Shown: piece by piece, positions 46,510 to 55,548 of the stretch
Layout: the number at the start of each line of letters is the position of its first letter
Position numbering within the stretch: position 1 is the first letter of the stretch
Assembly: GCF_004912165.1 (NCBI RefSeq)
Contig: NZ_STGV01000001.1
Coordinates: forward strand, 310,001 to 374,000
Length of the DNA stretch: 64,000 bases
Direction of reading: 5' to 3'
Source of the DNA: Peteryoungia ipomoeae
GTDB taxonomy: Bacteria > Pseudomonadota > Alphaproteobacteria > Rhizobiales > Rhizobiaceae
The notes under the pieces: model-generated
Told to the model about the DNA's origin: nothing
Seen by the model: only the letters and a program-made list of their open reading frames with translations
Databases searched by the model: none
Program-made: the position numbers and the translations under genes

Positions 46510-47898
46510 ATGCACCAGTATGATTATGATCTTTTTGTCATCGGAGGCGGCTCGGGCGGCGTTCGCAGTGCGAGACTGGTGGGCGCCATGGGCAAGCGAG
46601 TTGCGATTGCCGAGGAATATCGCTTTGGTGGCACCTGCGTTATCCGTGGCTGCGTACCCAAGAAGCTCATGGTCTACGCCTCGCAGTATCCGGAGCATTT
46701 CGAGGATGCCTCCGGCTATGGCTGGACGGTCAAGGAGACGCAATTCGACTGGTCCCGATTCCTGGCTGCAAAAGACAAGGAGATCGCGCGTCTTGAAGGA
46801 CTTTACCGGAAAGGCCTCGAAGGCGCAGGGGTCGAGTTGATCGAAAGCCGTGCGGAGATCACCGGCCCCCATAGCGTGCGGCTGGTCAATGGCGGCCGGG
46901 AAGTGACGGCCGAGCGAATCGTGATCGCCGTTGGCGGAACGCCCAACCCGCATGAGGCGCTTCCCGGTTACGAGTTTTGTATCTCATCCAACGAGGCCTT
47001 TCATCTCGAAGCTCTCCCTCGGTCAATCCTGATTGCGGGCGGTGGCTACATCGCGGTGGAATTCGCCAATATCTTCCATGGGCTGGGCGTTGACACCACG
47101 CTGATCTATCGGGGCGCCGAGATACTCAGCCGGTTCGATCAGGACATGCGCAAGGGGCTGCATGAGGCCATGGTCGAGAAGGGAATCCGCATCATCTGCC
47201 AGGATCACATCGCATCGGTCTCGAAATCGGCAACAGGTCAACTGAACGTCGAGACGCTGGCAAGCCAACAAATCGTGGTGGAGCAGGTGATGCTGGCACT
47301 CGGTCGTGATCCCAATACCAAGGGTCTGGGCCTCAAGGCTGCCGGTGTTGCCGTCAACGAACGGGGAGCCATCATTGTCGATGATTATTCTCGGACAAAT
47401 GTGCCGAGCATATTCGCGCTCGGCGACGTCACGGATCGAGTGCAGCTGACCCCGGTTGCGATCCATGAGGCGATGTGTTTTGTCGAGAGCGAGTTCCGTG
47501 GCAATCCGACAAAGCCGGATCACGACCTGATCGCGACTGCCGTCTTCTCGCAGCCGGAAATCGGCACCGTCGGCCTGTCTGAGGAGGCGGCTTCGAAGAA
47601 ATTTCCGGAAATTGAGGTTTATCGGGCTCAGTTCAGGCCGATGAAGGCAACCCTGTCCGGGCGTGGCGAGAAGATGATCATGAAGCTCATCGTCAACGCT
47701 GCCGATCGAAAGGTCGTTGGTGCCCACATCCTTGGCCACGACGCCGGTGAAATGGCTCAGCTATTGGGCATTGTGCTGAAAGCGGGATGTACGAAGAATG
47801 ATTTCGACCGCACAATGGCGGTTCATCCGACAGCGGCTGAGGAGCTGGTCACCATGTACCAGCCCAGCTATCGCATCCGAAACGGTGAACGTGCCTGA
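46510..47898 (+). CDS. gor: Glutathione-disulfide reductase
   Basis: 462 residues. FAD motif DLFVIGGGSGGVRSARLVGA, redox disulfide GGTCVIRGCVPKK, NADPH motif IAGGGYIAVEFANIFHGLG and C-terminal catalytic MAVHPTAAEELVT with His-Glu. The residues after the NADPH fingerprint (LIYRGAEILSRFD) contain Arg expected for NADPH. It keeps glutathione reduced in the cytoplasm. A hairpin follows the stop. Confidence 0.96.
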   Translation: MHQYDYDLFVIGGGSGGVRSARLVGAMGKRVAIAEEYRFGGTCVIRGCVPKKLMVYASQYPEHFEDASGYGWTVKETQFDWSRFLAAKDKEIARLEGLYRKGLEGAGVELIESRAEITGPHSVRLVNGGREVTAERIVIAVGGTPNPHEALPGYEFCISSNEAFHLEALPRSILIAGGGYIAVEFANIFHGLGVDTTLIYRGAEILSRFDQDMRKGLHEAMVEKGIRIICQDHIASVSKSATGQLNVETLASQQIVVEQVMLALGRDPNTKGLGLKAAGVAVNERGAIIVDDYSRTNVPSIFALGDVTDRVQLTPVAIHEAMCFVESEFRGNPTKPDHDLIATAVFSQPEIGTVGLSEEAASKKFPEIEVYRAQFRPMKATLSGRGEKMIMKLIVNAADRKVVGAHILGHDAGEMAQLLGIVLKAGCTKNDFDRTMAVHPTAAEELVTMYQPSYRIRNGERA

Positions 47899-47911
47899 GA
47901 AGCGTCTCGGC

Positions 47912-47938
47912 AAGCGCCCTCCGTGCGGGAGGGCGCTT
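47912..47938 (+). terminator. Hairpin after gor, likely terminator
   Basis: A perfect 11-bp stem AAGCGCCCTCC with its complement and a 5-nt loop begins 14 bp after gor. There is no T run. It also lies downstream of the small minus-strand gene at 47946-48062, so it could end both. Confidence 0.65.
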
Positions 47939-47945
47939 CAAGCTC

Positions 47946-48062
47946 CTAGAGCAGGAGCTGAATATAGGTGAAAAGTGCAGCGGCAAGTGCTGCCAGGGAT
48001 AAAGCGAGAAACCGCAATCTGCGGGTTCTGCGGGTGTGAACGCCGGTCCAGTCATACGCCAT
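47946..48062 (-). CDS. Small single-pass membrane protein (38 aa)
   Basis: An ATG at 48062 with AAGGA 8-9 bp upstream opens a 38-codon frame that begins MAYDWTGVHTRRTRRLRF and continues as a 21-residue hydrophobic helix (LALSLAALAAALFTYIQLLL) to the stop. The Arg-rich flank before the helix predicts an N-in topology. It is short, so it is easily missed by gene callers; the evidence is the ribosome site and the membrane-like composition. The 3' end contains a short palindrome (AGCTCCT at 47941-47947 with AGGAGCT at 47953-47959). Confidence 0.6.
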   Translation of the reverse strand: MAYDWTGVHTRRTRRLRFLALSLAALAAALFTYIQLLL

Positions 48063-48444
48063 AACACGATCCTTATGATCTACGCTTGAAGTCTTGCGAC
48101 TCCGAAACAAGTTCCATCCCCAGTCGGGATCGGTAGTCCTCGAAGCATGCGCGAAACTGGCCTCCCTCCAGTTACCCGCATTGCGGCATATTCGAATGAG
48201 ATGAATTTGTTCCCTGATGCGGAGGAATGCAATAGCATTGTTATTCTGCTGCTACGGGCTGTGGAAAAATGGGACATCGTGATGAAGAGCCGTATCGGGT
48301 GAAATTCGGCTTGCCTGATCTGCGCGCCGAAACAGGCCTTTTCTGTTGAAACTTCGGCTTTCAAAGCAATCAGTAACCGTTTATAAGCCCTCCACCGTTG
48401 CGGCCGGGAGCGCGCCGCAGATCTAGATGAGACAGGTGACGACC
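48063..48444. other. Promoter region of the DAHP synthase gene
   Basis: About 380 bp without a convincing gene; a 94-codon minus-strand frame (48080-48364) has no ribosome site or domain. No attenuator peptide rich in aromatic residues or T-box-like structure was recognised. Confidence 0.4.
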
Positions 48445-49821
48445 ATGGCGCAGAATTGGACCCCGAGCAGCTGGCGGCAAAAACCGATCAAGCAGGTTCC
48501 GGCCTATCCGGATCAGGAGGCGCTGAAGGCGGCCGAGCAGCAGCTTGCAACGTATCCGCCGCTGGTCTTTGCAGGTGAAGCCCGTCGCCTCAAGAAGTCG
48601 CTTGCCCAGGTCGCAGAAGGGGAAGCCTTCCTGCTGCAGGGCGGTGACTGTGCCGAAAGCTTTGCCGAGCATGGCGCGGATAATATCCGCGACTTCTTCC
48701 GCGCCTTCTTGCAGATGGCAGTCGTCTTGACCTTCGGTGCGCAGCTGCCGGTCGTGAAGGTTGGCCGTATCGCCGGCCAGTTCGCCAAGCCGCGTTCTTC
48801 CGATATGGAAAAGATCGGCGACACCGAGCTTCCGAGCTACCGTGGCGACATCATCAACGGCATCGAATTCACCGAGGATGCGCGTATCCCAAATCCTGAT
48901 CGTCAGCTGATGGCCTATCGCCAGTCGGCCGCGACGCTCAACCTCTTGCGCGCCTTTGCGATGGGTGGTTATGCCAACCTCGAAAACGTGCATCAGTGGA
49001 TGCTGGGCTTCGTCAAGGATAGCCCGCAGGCCGAACGTTACCGCAAGCTTGCCGATCGTATTTCTGAAACCATGGACTTCATGAAGGCCGTGGGGATCAC
49101 GTCGGAAAACAATCCGAGCCTGCGTGAAACCGATTTCTTCACCAGCCACGAAGCCCTGCTTCTCGGCTACGAGGAAGCGCTGACACGCGTCGATTCCACC
49201 TCCGGGGACTGGTATGCCACGTCCGGCCACATGATCTGGATCGGTGACCGCACCCGCCAGGCCGACCATGCGCATCTCGAATACTGCCGCGGCATCAAGA
49301 ACCCGATCGGTCTGAAGTGCGGCCCGTCTCTGCAGGCGGACGACCTTCTGAACCTGATCGACATCCTGAACCCGCAGAACGAGGCCGGTCGCCTGACGCT
49401 GATCTGCCGCTTCGGTCATGACAAGGTTGCCGAGCATCTGCCGCGTCTCATTCGCGCTGTCGAACGCGAAGGCCGCAAGGTCGTTTGGTCCTGCGATCCG
49501 ATGCATGGCAATACGATCACGCTCAACAACTACAAGACCCGTCCATTCGAGCGGATCCTGTCGGAAGTCGAAAGCTTCTTCCAGATCCATCGTGCGGAAG
49601 GTTCGCATCCGGGCGGTATCCATATCGAGATGACCGGCAAGGACGTTACCGAATGCACGGGTGGTGCTCGTGCTGTCACCGGCAACGATCTGGCTGACCG
49701 CTACCACACGCATTGCGACCCGCGCCTCAATGCGGATCAGGCACTGGAACTCGCTTTCTTGCTGGCCGAACGGATGAAGAGCGGTCGCGACGAAAAGCGC
49801 ATGATGGTTGCGAACGGCTGA
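48445..49821 (+). CDS. 3-deoxy-7-phosphoheptulonate (DAHP) synthase, class II
   Basis: A 458-residue plant-type DAHP synthase, first enzyme of the shikimate pathway: condenses phosphoenolpyruvate and erythrose 4-phosphate. Recognisable text: [47 protein letters not shown] and [11 protein letters not shown]. The start ATG 48445 ([20 protein letters not shown]) has AGGTGA 6 bp upstream; an ATG at 48427 in frame is less well placed. The transcript ends in a long hairpin at 49847. Confidence 0.96.
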   Translation: MAQNWTPSSWRQKPIKQVPAYPDQEALKAAEQQLATYPPLVFAGEARRLKKSLAQVAEGEAFLLQGGDCAESFAEHGADNIRDFFRAFLQMAVVLTFGAQLPVVKVGRIAGQFAKPRSSDMEKIGDTELPSYRGDIINGIEFTEDARIPNPDRQLMAYRQSAATLNLLRAFAMGGYANLENVHQWMLGFVKDSPQAERYRKLADRISETMDFMKAVGITSENNPSLRETDFFTSHEALLLGYEEALTRVDSTSGDWYATSGHMIWIGDRTRQADHAHLEYCRGIKNPIGLKCGPSLQADDLLNLIDILNPQNEAGRLTLICRFGHDKVAEHLPRLIRAVEREGRKVVWSCDPMHGNTITLNNYKTRPFERILSEVESFFQIHRAEGSHPGGIHIEMTGKDVTECTGGARAVTGNDLADRYHTHCDPRLNADQALELAFLLAERMKSGRDEKRMMVANG

Positions 49822-49846
49822 AGGTCAGCTTCACCTTTCTAAAATT

Positions 49847-49889
49847 GACATCCGGGCGAGCTTCTCTGAAGCTCGCCCGGATGTCGTTT
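49847..49889 (+). terminator. Strong terminator after DAHP synthase
   Basis: A perfect 18-bp stem (49847-49864 with 49868-49885), 3-nt loop, then GTTTG. It begins 26 bp after the stop and ends just before the ribosome site of the next gene. Confidence 0.85.
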
Positions 49890-49903
49890 GGGAGGCAAAA
49901 ATA

Positions 49904-50299
49904 ATGACGCAAGCACATGAGGGGCGCTGTCTGTGTGGAGCGGTGACTGTTCGGGTCGACGCCGACCTATCGCCGGTAACCTTCTGCCATTGCAGCCAGT
50001 GCCGGCGCCAGACGGGGCTCTACTATGCAGCAACATCCGTGCCGCTCGACAAGGTGACCCTTACGGGTGAGGGGGCGATCGGCCGTTTTCGGGCGAGCAA
50101 GGATGCCGAGCGCGGTTTCTGCAAGCTGTGCGGCTCGGCGCTTTATTGGCAGCGGAATGGCGAGGCTGTCATATCGCTGATGGCTGGTCTCTTCGATGCG
50201 CCGAGCGGACTTGCGGGTGGCAAGCACATCTTCGTGGCCGACAAGGCCGCCTTCTATGACATCGACGATGCCCTGCCGCGCCATGGGGCAGGCGGCTAG
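49904..50299 (+). CDS. GFA (glutathione-dependent formaldehyde-activating)-family protein
   Basis: A 131-residue zinc-binding protein of the GFA/CENP-V family. Cys positions follow the pattern: GRCLCGAVTVRV, then FCHCSQCRRQTG and FCKLCGSALYW. ATG 49904 has GGGAGG 8 bp upstream. Despite the family name most members are not shown to act on formaldehyde. It stands between a terminator and the convergent HTH gene (6 bp between stops). Confidence 0.9.
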   Translation: MTQAHEGRCLCGAVTVRVDADLSPVTFCHCSQCRRQTGLYYAATSVPLDKVTLTGEGAIGRFRASKDAERGFCKLCGSALYWQRNGEAVISLMAGLFDAPSGLAGGKHIFVADKAAFYDIDDALPRHGAGG

Positions 50300-50305
50300 C
50301 GGCGG

Positions 50306-51196
50306 TCAGGCGGCGACTTCGGTCTCGGATTGCATGCTGATCTGCTGAAGCGCTAGGTGGTAGGCCTCTTCAATTGCCGCAAATTTTGCCGATTGCCAGG
50401 TGAAGTAATCCTCGGTGAAACGCCGGCTCAGCCACAGGCTTCCCCTGCGCCGTGGCAATTGCCAGCCAAGCAGACCGTCACTTTCGGCCTTCTTGAACAT
50501 GCGCTTGAGATTTGTCGGTGAGACCTGATAGCGCTCGCTGAGTTCGGCGAGCGTGACGGGGCCGGCATTGAGGTTTTCCGCATTGCGATCCACCGCAGTC
50601 AGGCGCGCCACAAGATCGTGCAGGACCATGCCGCCGAGATCGGACCAAAGGAAATGTCCGATCGTGTCGGGTGGATCTTTCCAGATCGGGTCCGCGACCA
50701 ATTTTTCGGCCGCAATGGGCTGTGCTGCCAGAAAAATGCGTTCATCGGCAAGCGCCGTCATCTCCCGCGCACCGCCGTCGAGGCGGTCCAGGCAGGCGAG
50801 ATGGCCGATGAGCCAGCTGCGCATGCCATTCATGGCAAGTTCGGTGGGCTCCAGAACACGCATGCGTTTGTCAGGGACATCGGGTATGTCGCGCAGGAAT
50901 TTATAAGCGACCAGCTCAGCCAGATAAGCCGTTGCCGTGTTGCGGCTGGCGGCGCCCAGACGCATCGCGCATTCAATAAAGCGCGTCGCTGTCAGGCCCG
51001 ACATCGGGTCTTCGGGATCGCGTCGCAGCGCAAGGGAAAAAAGCGATTGCGTCAGGAGCCACTTGCGATGTGAGGCTTTGAGCCTGGACATTCGCGGTGT
51101 TTTCAAATGAATGCCGATGAGATGCAGTGCGATCTGTTTCTCGATATCGGGAAACAGGGCATGCTGGACAATATCGTTGCGCCGGAGGAATGGCAT
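50306..51196 (-). CDS. Uncharacterised protein with two putative winged-helix segments
   Basis: 296 residues; no family recognised. Helix-turn-helix-like stretches occur near residues 65-100 (LTATRFIECAMRLGAASRNT) and 212-255 (VTLAELSERYQVSPTNLKRM, followed by a basic wing PRRRGSLWLS). Between them is a helical region that could be a dimer or ligand domain. No membrane helix or signal peptide is present. A transcription factor is the best guess. It is transcribed leftward, with 183 bp upstream before the LTA-synthase-like gene's end. Confidence 0.75.
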   Translation of the reverse strand: MPFLRRNDIVQHALFPDIEKQIALHLIGIHLKTPRMSRLKASHRKWLLTQSLFSLALRRDPEDPMSGLTATRFIECAMRLGAASRNTATAYLAELVAYKFLRDIPDVPDKRMRVLEPTELAMNGMRSWLIGHLACLDRLDGGAREMTALADERIFLAAQPIAAEKLVADPIWKDPPDTIGHFLWSDLGGMVLHDLVARLTAVDRNAENLNAGPVTLAELSERYQVSPTNLKRMFKKAESDGLLGWQLPRRRGSLWLSRRFTEDYFTWQSAKFAAIEEAYHLALQQISMQSETEVAA

Positions 51197-51380
51197 GACG
51201 TTCTCTCGAACCTAAACTCTTCGGGGGCACGGTGAACCTGCTCCGTGCCGTCGATGCAACAGAAATTCATCTTATCGTAATTTTCCGTCAATGGCGCAAA
51301 ATTGCGCATCATTGAAACCGATGCAAGACATAATCAGTCAGCATTCCAACAAAATATGGGAGGATCCGCGGTTCAGATTC

Positions 51381-53351
51381 TCAGCTTGCCGGCGCAAGTC
51401 TGTCTTGCTGCTCGGGGAAAAAGCGCTCCTCAGAAAAGCGGTCGCCGAACATCATGTCGTGCTGCAGGTATCTGTAGTCCCGGATCAGCGGATCGACCTG
51501 GCCGGACTGCGCCCAATCCGCCTGCGCACGGTTGTTCCGGCTGATCAGTTGGTGACGGTCGATGACGGTGTAGCGTTCGTTCACGCGGCCGAGGATGCCG
51601 GTGTAGAACGGGTGGCGATATCCTGCCATGCGGACGATGTAGTGCGGCAAAAGCGAAGGGCTGACCGAGCCGAGATCCTTCTGGACGCCGCGTTTTGACG
51701 ACCAGACCACAAGGGGCGTCTCGTGTTCGCGCTTCATGGTTTCCACCGATGCACGGCGCGTGGCCACAACATTCGGCATGTACTTTGTCTCGGTGTAGAC
51801 TTCGTTGAGCGGCGGCAGGTGATCGCCAAAGAACACCAGGATCGTCTCGCGCTGCCGCTTCTTGGCCCAGTCAATCAGGGTTTTGAAGCTTACGTCGGAT
51901 TCCTTCACCCCGCGGGTAAAGGTTTGCAGGGACTGGGTGCTGGCTGCAGAGAGAACTGGTGAATCGACCGTAATTGCCCCGTTGGCGTAGCGATCGGCTT
52001 CATAGGGACCGTGACCCTGCAGCGTGACAGCGAAATAGAAGAACGGTTCCTCGCTGCGATCTGCTTCCTCAATGATGTAGCGCGTCAGGCTTTCATCCGA
52101 GGCGAACTGCCCGCGCTTCGTCATCGCCGGCATGGTGTCTTCGCTCTTGAACTCGTCAAAGCCAAGCGACTGATAGACATTGTTTCTGTTCCAGAACCAT
52201 CCCTGGAACGGGTGAAATGCCTTGGTCGCATATCCCTTGGATGCAAAGAATGTCGCAAGAGAAGGGATCGGCCGGCGAATATACTGCTGATAGGGAATGC
52301 TTCCATACGGAAGGAAGGCGTTAGTAAAGCCTGTGAGCGCCTCGAATTCCACATTGGCTGTCATGCCGCCGAATTCCGGCGAGAAAACATTGCCGGATTG
52401 ATGCGACCGTATTGTCGGCATCGGATCCTTCGAGAAGGTGACATTGTCGAGGCGTGTCGGATCCCAGAGCGACTCGCTCATGATGAAGATGACATCCGCG
52501 CGTCGACCCGCGAAAAAGGAGGAGGGGAGCCGGTCGGAAGGGATGTCGGAAATGGCAACATTGCCATAGCCATCTGGCGCGGTAACAGTTGCCATCGGCA
52601 CATTGATCATGAAGGCAAGAAGAAAGCCGTTGTGCTGGTAGTTGATGGTCTGATCCCAGAGCATCGGCACGATGTTGAGCCTATCGCGTGTGGCGGAATA
52701 GGCCATTGGGTTCATGATGCTTGAAAAGCCGAGGAGGACAGGTACTGCGACCAAAAGCCGTGCAAGTCGTGCGCGCCCCGAAAGCGGCACGAAAATCTTT
52801 CTGCCTTTGATGACGAGCCATGCGATCAGTCCTAGCGCCAGCAACGCGCCGCCGAAGACGACCACAGCAAGCAGCGGCTGTGCCGACACCATGGCGGGCA
52901 AAAGTTCCACGATCTGACGTCCGAACAGTAGATCGCTCGGATAGAGGGGATCAGACAGATATTGCTGTTTCTGACCGGAGAAAAAGGCCGGCAGAACGAC
53001 CAGCGGCGCAACAAGGATGATGGACTGAAGCGACCGGCCGATCACAGCATCCAATGCGAGAATTGCCAAGGCAACGATGGCAACGGCAACGAAGCCTGGG
53101 CGTGCCGCAGAGGTCAGGTAAGGGACGATATCGTCCAACGTGCCCCGCGCAAAGATTTCACTTAAGGTCACAGCGATTAGCGCAACAGCGAAGGCCGCAG
53201 CCACCTGCAAAGATACGGAGATTGCCTTGGTCTGCCAGCGGTCTTGCTGCCGTACCGCTTCACCCGTCTCAGCGACCGGTGCAAGCAGGGCGTTCTGTCT
53301 GGCGTTTTTCACGGCATTCTCCGATGAGGGCAGATGTTGTGCAAGTTTCAT
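51381..53351 (-). CDS. LTA synthase-family sulfatase-fold membrane transferase
   Basis: 656 residues: about five membrane helices (45-225) and an external alkaline-phosphatase-superfamily domain. The metal/nucleophile elements are FIMSESLWDPTRL, GGMTANVEFEALTG (Thr nucleophile), FHPFQGWFWNRN and VFFGDHLPPL. Gram-positive members add glycerol phosphate to lipids; in rhizobia, relatives add phosphoglycerol to periplasmic glucans. Which acceptor is used here cannot be told. Its upstream neighbour is nadE, divergently transcribed. Confidence 0.88.
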   Translation of the reverse strand: MKLAQHLPSSENAVKNARQNALLAPVAETGEAVRQQDRWQTKAISVSLQVAAAFAVALIAVTLSEIFARGTLDDIVPYLTSAARPGFVAVAIVALAILALDAVIGRSLQSIILVAPLVVLPAFFSGQKQQYLSDPLYPSDLLFGRQIVELLPAMVSAQPLLAVVVFGGALLALGLIAWLVIKGRKIFVPLSGRARLARLLVAVPVLLGFSSIMNPMAYSATRDRLNIVPMLWDQTINYQHNGFLLAFMINVPMATVTAPDGYGNVAISDIPSDRLPSSFFAGRRADVIFIMSESLWDPTRLDNVTFSKDPMPTIRSHQSGNVFSPEFGGMTANVEFEALTGFTNAFLPYGSIPYQQYIRRPIPSLATFFASKGYATKAFHPFQGWFWNRNNVYQSLGFDEFKSEDTMPAMTKRGQFASDESLTRYIIEEADRSEEPFFYFAVTLQGHGPYEADRYANGAITVDSPVLSAASTQSLQTFTRGVKESDVSFKTLIDWAKKRQRETILVFFGDHLPPLNEVYTETKYMPNVVATRRASVETMKREHETPLVVWSSKRGVQKDLGSVSPSLLPHYIVRMAGYRHPFYTGILGRVNERYTVIDRHQLISRNNRAQADWAQSGQVDPLIRDYRYLQHDMMFGDRFSEERFFPEQQDRLAPAS

Positions 53352-53508
53352 CTAGCTGTCACATAACCGTCATGAATGCTACATGAACCATGAACTTGCA
53401 CCGTTGTTCCCAAGGTGTTTGTGTGGGGATAAGTCGTCTTCAACGCACAGGCTTGAAATGCCGTCCAGCGGCGTTGCGAGCGAGCTTGCAAGCGGCTAAA
53501 CCGGTGGC

Positions 53509-55191
53509 ATGAGCGAAACAAAGAAAATCTCCGATGTCCTGCGTGTCGCGATCGCGCAGCTCAATCCAACCGTAGGTGATATCGCCGGCAATCTCGCGCG
53601 GGCACGTGCCGCGCGACAGGATGCGGCGTCACAGGGGGCGGACCTTGTCCTGTTCACAGAGCTTTTTCTCTCAGGCTATCCGCCGGAAGATCTCGTGCTC
53701 AAACCGGCTTTTCTGAAAGCCTGCCTTGCAGCTGTGGAGCAGCTGGCTGCGGATACGGCCGATGGCGGTCCCGGCGTGATCATTGGCTTTCCGCGCCAGG
53801 GGGAGAAAGGCCGGCATAACTCGGTCGCTGTTCTTGATGCCGGACGCATTCTTGCCCTGCGCGACAAGGTCGATCTGCCGAACTATGGCGAATTCGATGA
53901 AAAACGCGTTTTCATTGAAGGCGAGATGCCAGGGCCGGTCAATTTCCGCGGCGTGCGGATTGGCGTTCCGATCTGCGAGGAAATCTGGAACGACCTTGGT
54001 GTTTGCGAGACGCTGGCGGAAACCGGGGCTGAAATCCTGCTGGTGCCCAATGGCTCGCCCTACTATCGCGGCAAGGTCGATGTGCGCCACCAGGTGGTGC
54101 TGCGGCAGGTTATCGAGACCGGACTCCCCCTGATCTATGCCAATCAGGTTGGTGGCCAGGACGAGCTGGTTTTCGATGGTGCGAGCTTTGCCTTCAATGG
54201 CGACAAGTCCCTCGCTTTCCAGATGAGCCAGTTCGAGGAGACGCTCTCGGTCAGCACCTGGAAACGTACTGAGGACGGCTGGCGCTGCAGAGAAAGCGCC
54301 GTGTCCAAGATCCCGGACCAGGAAGAGGCCGATTACCGTGCCTGCGTCCTCGGCTTCAAGGACTATGTGAACAAGAACAGCTTCAAGAGTGTCGTTCTCG
54401 GTCTTTCCGGCGGTATCGATTCCGCGCTTTGTGCAGCGATTGCGGTGGATGCGCTCGGTGAAGAGCGGGTGCGAACGATCATGCTGCCTTATCACTACAC
54501 CTCTGAGGAAAGCTTTGCGGACGCTGCCGCCTGCGCCAAGGCACTCGGATGTCACTATGACACGGTGCCGATAATCGAACCTGTCCAAGGGTTTCTCTCG
54601 GCCCTTGCGGATATGTTCGAAGGTACCGAAAGTGGAATCACGGAAGAAAACCTGCAGAGCCGCACCCGCGGCACCATTTTGATGGCGGTGTCGAACAAGT
54701 TCGGCTCGATGGTGGTGACGACCGGCAACAAGTCGGAAATGTCGGTCGGCTATGCGACGCTTTACGGTGACATGAACGGCGGATTCAATCCGATCAAGGA
54801 CCTCTACAAGATGCAGGTCTATGCCCTTTCGGCCTGGCGCAATCAGCATGTGCCGCCGGGTGCGCTGGGTCCTTCGGGTGAGGTGATCCCCGCCAACATC
54901 CTGTCCAAGGCACCGTCGGCGGAGCTTCGGCCGAACCAGACCGACCAGGATAGTCTGCCGCCATATCCCGTGCTTGATGACATTCTCGAGTGCCTGGTCG
55001 AAAAGGAGATGGCGGTCGAAGACATCGTTGGGCGCGGCCACGATATCGCGGTCGTTCATCGGGTGGAGCACTTGCTCTATCTCGCCGAATACAAGCGTCG
55101 CCAGTCGGCGCCGGGCGTGAAGATCACCAAGAAGAATTTCGGCCGCGACCGTCGCTATCCGATTACCAACCGCTTCCGGGATCGCGCGTGA
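53509..55191 (+). CDS. nadE: Glutamine-dependent NAD+ synthase
   Basis: A 560-residue two-domain enzyme. The N-terminal nitrilase-type amidase domain has LVLFTELFLSGYPPEDLVLK (Glu), LPNYGEFDEKRVF (Lys region) and RIGVPICEEIWND (Cys); the C-terminal synthetase domain has LGLSGGIDSALCAAIAVDAL (PP-loop) and VVTTGNKSEMSVGYATLYGD. It amidates deamido-NAD in the cytoplasm. The stop overlaps the next gene start (GTGA). Confidence 0.95.
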   Translation: MSETKKISDVLRVAIAQLNPTVGDIAGNLARARAARQDAASQGADLVLFTELFLSGYPPEDLVLKPAFLKACLAAVEQLAADTADGGPGVIIGFPRQGEKGRHNSVAVLDAGRILALRDKVDLPNYGEFDEKRVFIEGEMPGPVNFRGVRIGVPICEEIWNDLGVCETLAETGAEILLVPNGSPYYRGKVDVRHQVVLRQVIETGLPLIYANQVGGQDELVFDGASFAFNGDKSLAFQMSQFEETLSVSTWKRTEDGWRCRESAVSKIPDQEEADYRACVLGFKDYVNKNSFKSVVLGLSGGIDSALCAAIAVDALGEERVRTIMLPYHYTSEESFADAAACAKALGCHYDTVPIIEPVQGFLSALADMFEGTESGITEENLQSRTRGTILMAVSNKFGSMVVTTGNKSEMSVGYATLYGDMNGGFNPIKDLYKMQVYALSAWRNQHVPPGALGPSGEVIPANILSKAPSAELRPNQTDQDSLPPYPVLDDILECLVEKEMAVEDIVGRGHDIAVVHRVEHLLYLAEYKRRQSAPGVKITKKNFGRDRRYPITNRFRDRA

Positions 55192-55529
55192 CAGAGGCAT
55201 TGGAGGATAGGGGGGCTCAGATCCCTATGCCGCAGTTCACGGAGGAAGAGCGACGTTATATTTTTGCCGTCGCGCCGGATGACAGCCAGGATGGTGGGAT
55301 ATACCGGGCGATGTCGGGGGCGGCCTACTTTCTGCCATCTGTGGCGATTGGCTGTTATGGGCTTTGGGACGGAAGCTTCAAGACGCTTGGCCTCGGCTTC
55401 CTGACGCTTGTCGTCAGCCTGGGCTGGGGATACTACACCGAGTTGCGCCACAGCCATCACGAGCGCACAGGGCGGGCGGTCGTCGCGAAACTGCGGTTGG
55501 CGATGGAAAATCGCTCGCTCGCTGATTGA
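55188..55529 (+). CDS. Small membrane protein of unknown function
   Basis: From GTG 55188, overlapping the nadE stop, 113 residues: an acidic N-terminal part (TEEERRYIFAVAPDDSQDGG) and two hydrophobic segments (AAYFLPSVAIGCYGLWDGSF and TLGLGFLTLVVSLGWGYYTE), then a polar tail. An ATG at 55227 would give a shorter form. It is located between nadE and a TolB-like gene, all in the same direction, so it is probably part of that operon. Confidence 0.65.
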   Translation: MTEALEDRGAQIPMPQFTEEERRYIFAVAPDDSQDGGIYRAMSGAAYFLPSVAIGCYGLWDGSFKTLGLGFLTLVVSLGWGYYTELRHSHHERTGRAVVAKLRLAMENRSLAD

Positions 55530-55548
55530 TTTAACGAGGGAAGCGAAG

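Noticed and set aside
48080..48364. 94-codon minus-strand frame upstream of DAHP synthase
   Set aside because: No ribosome site or recognisable domain; the region is better read as promoter.
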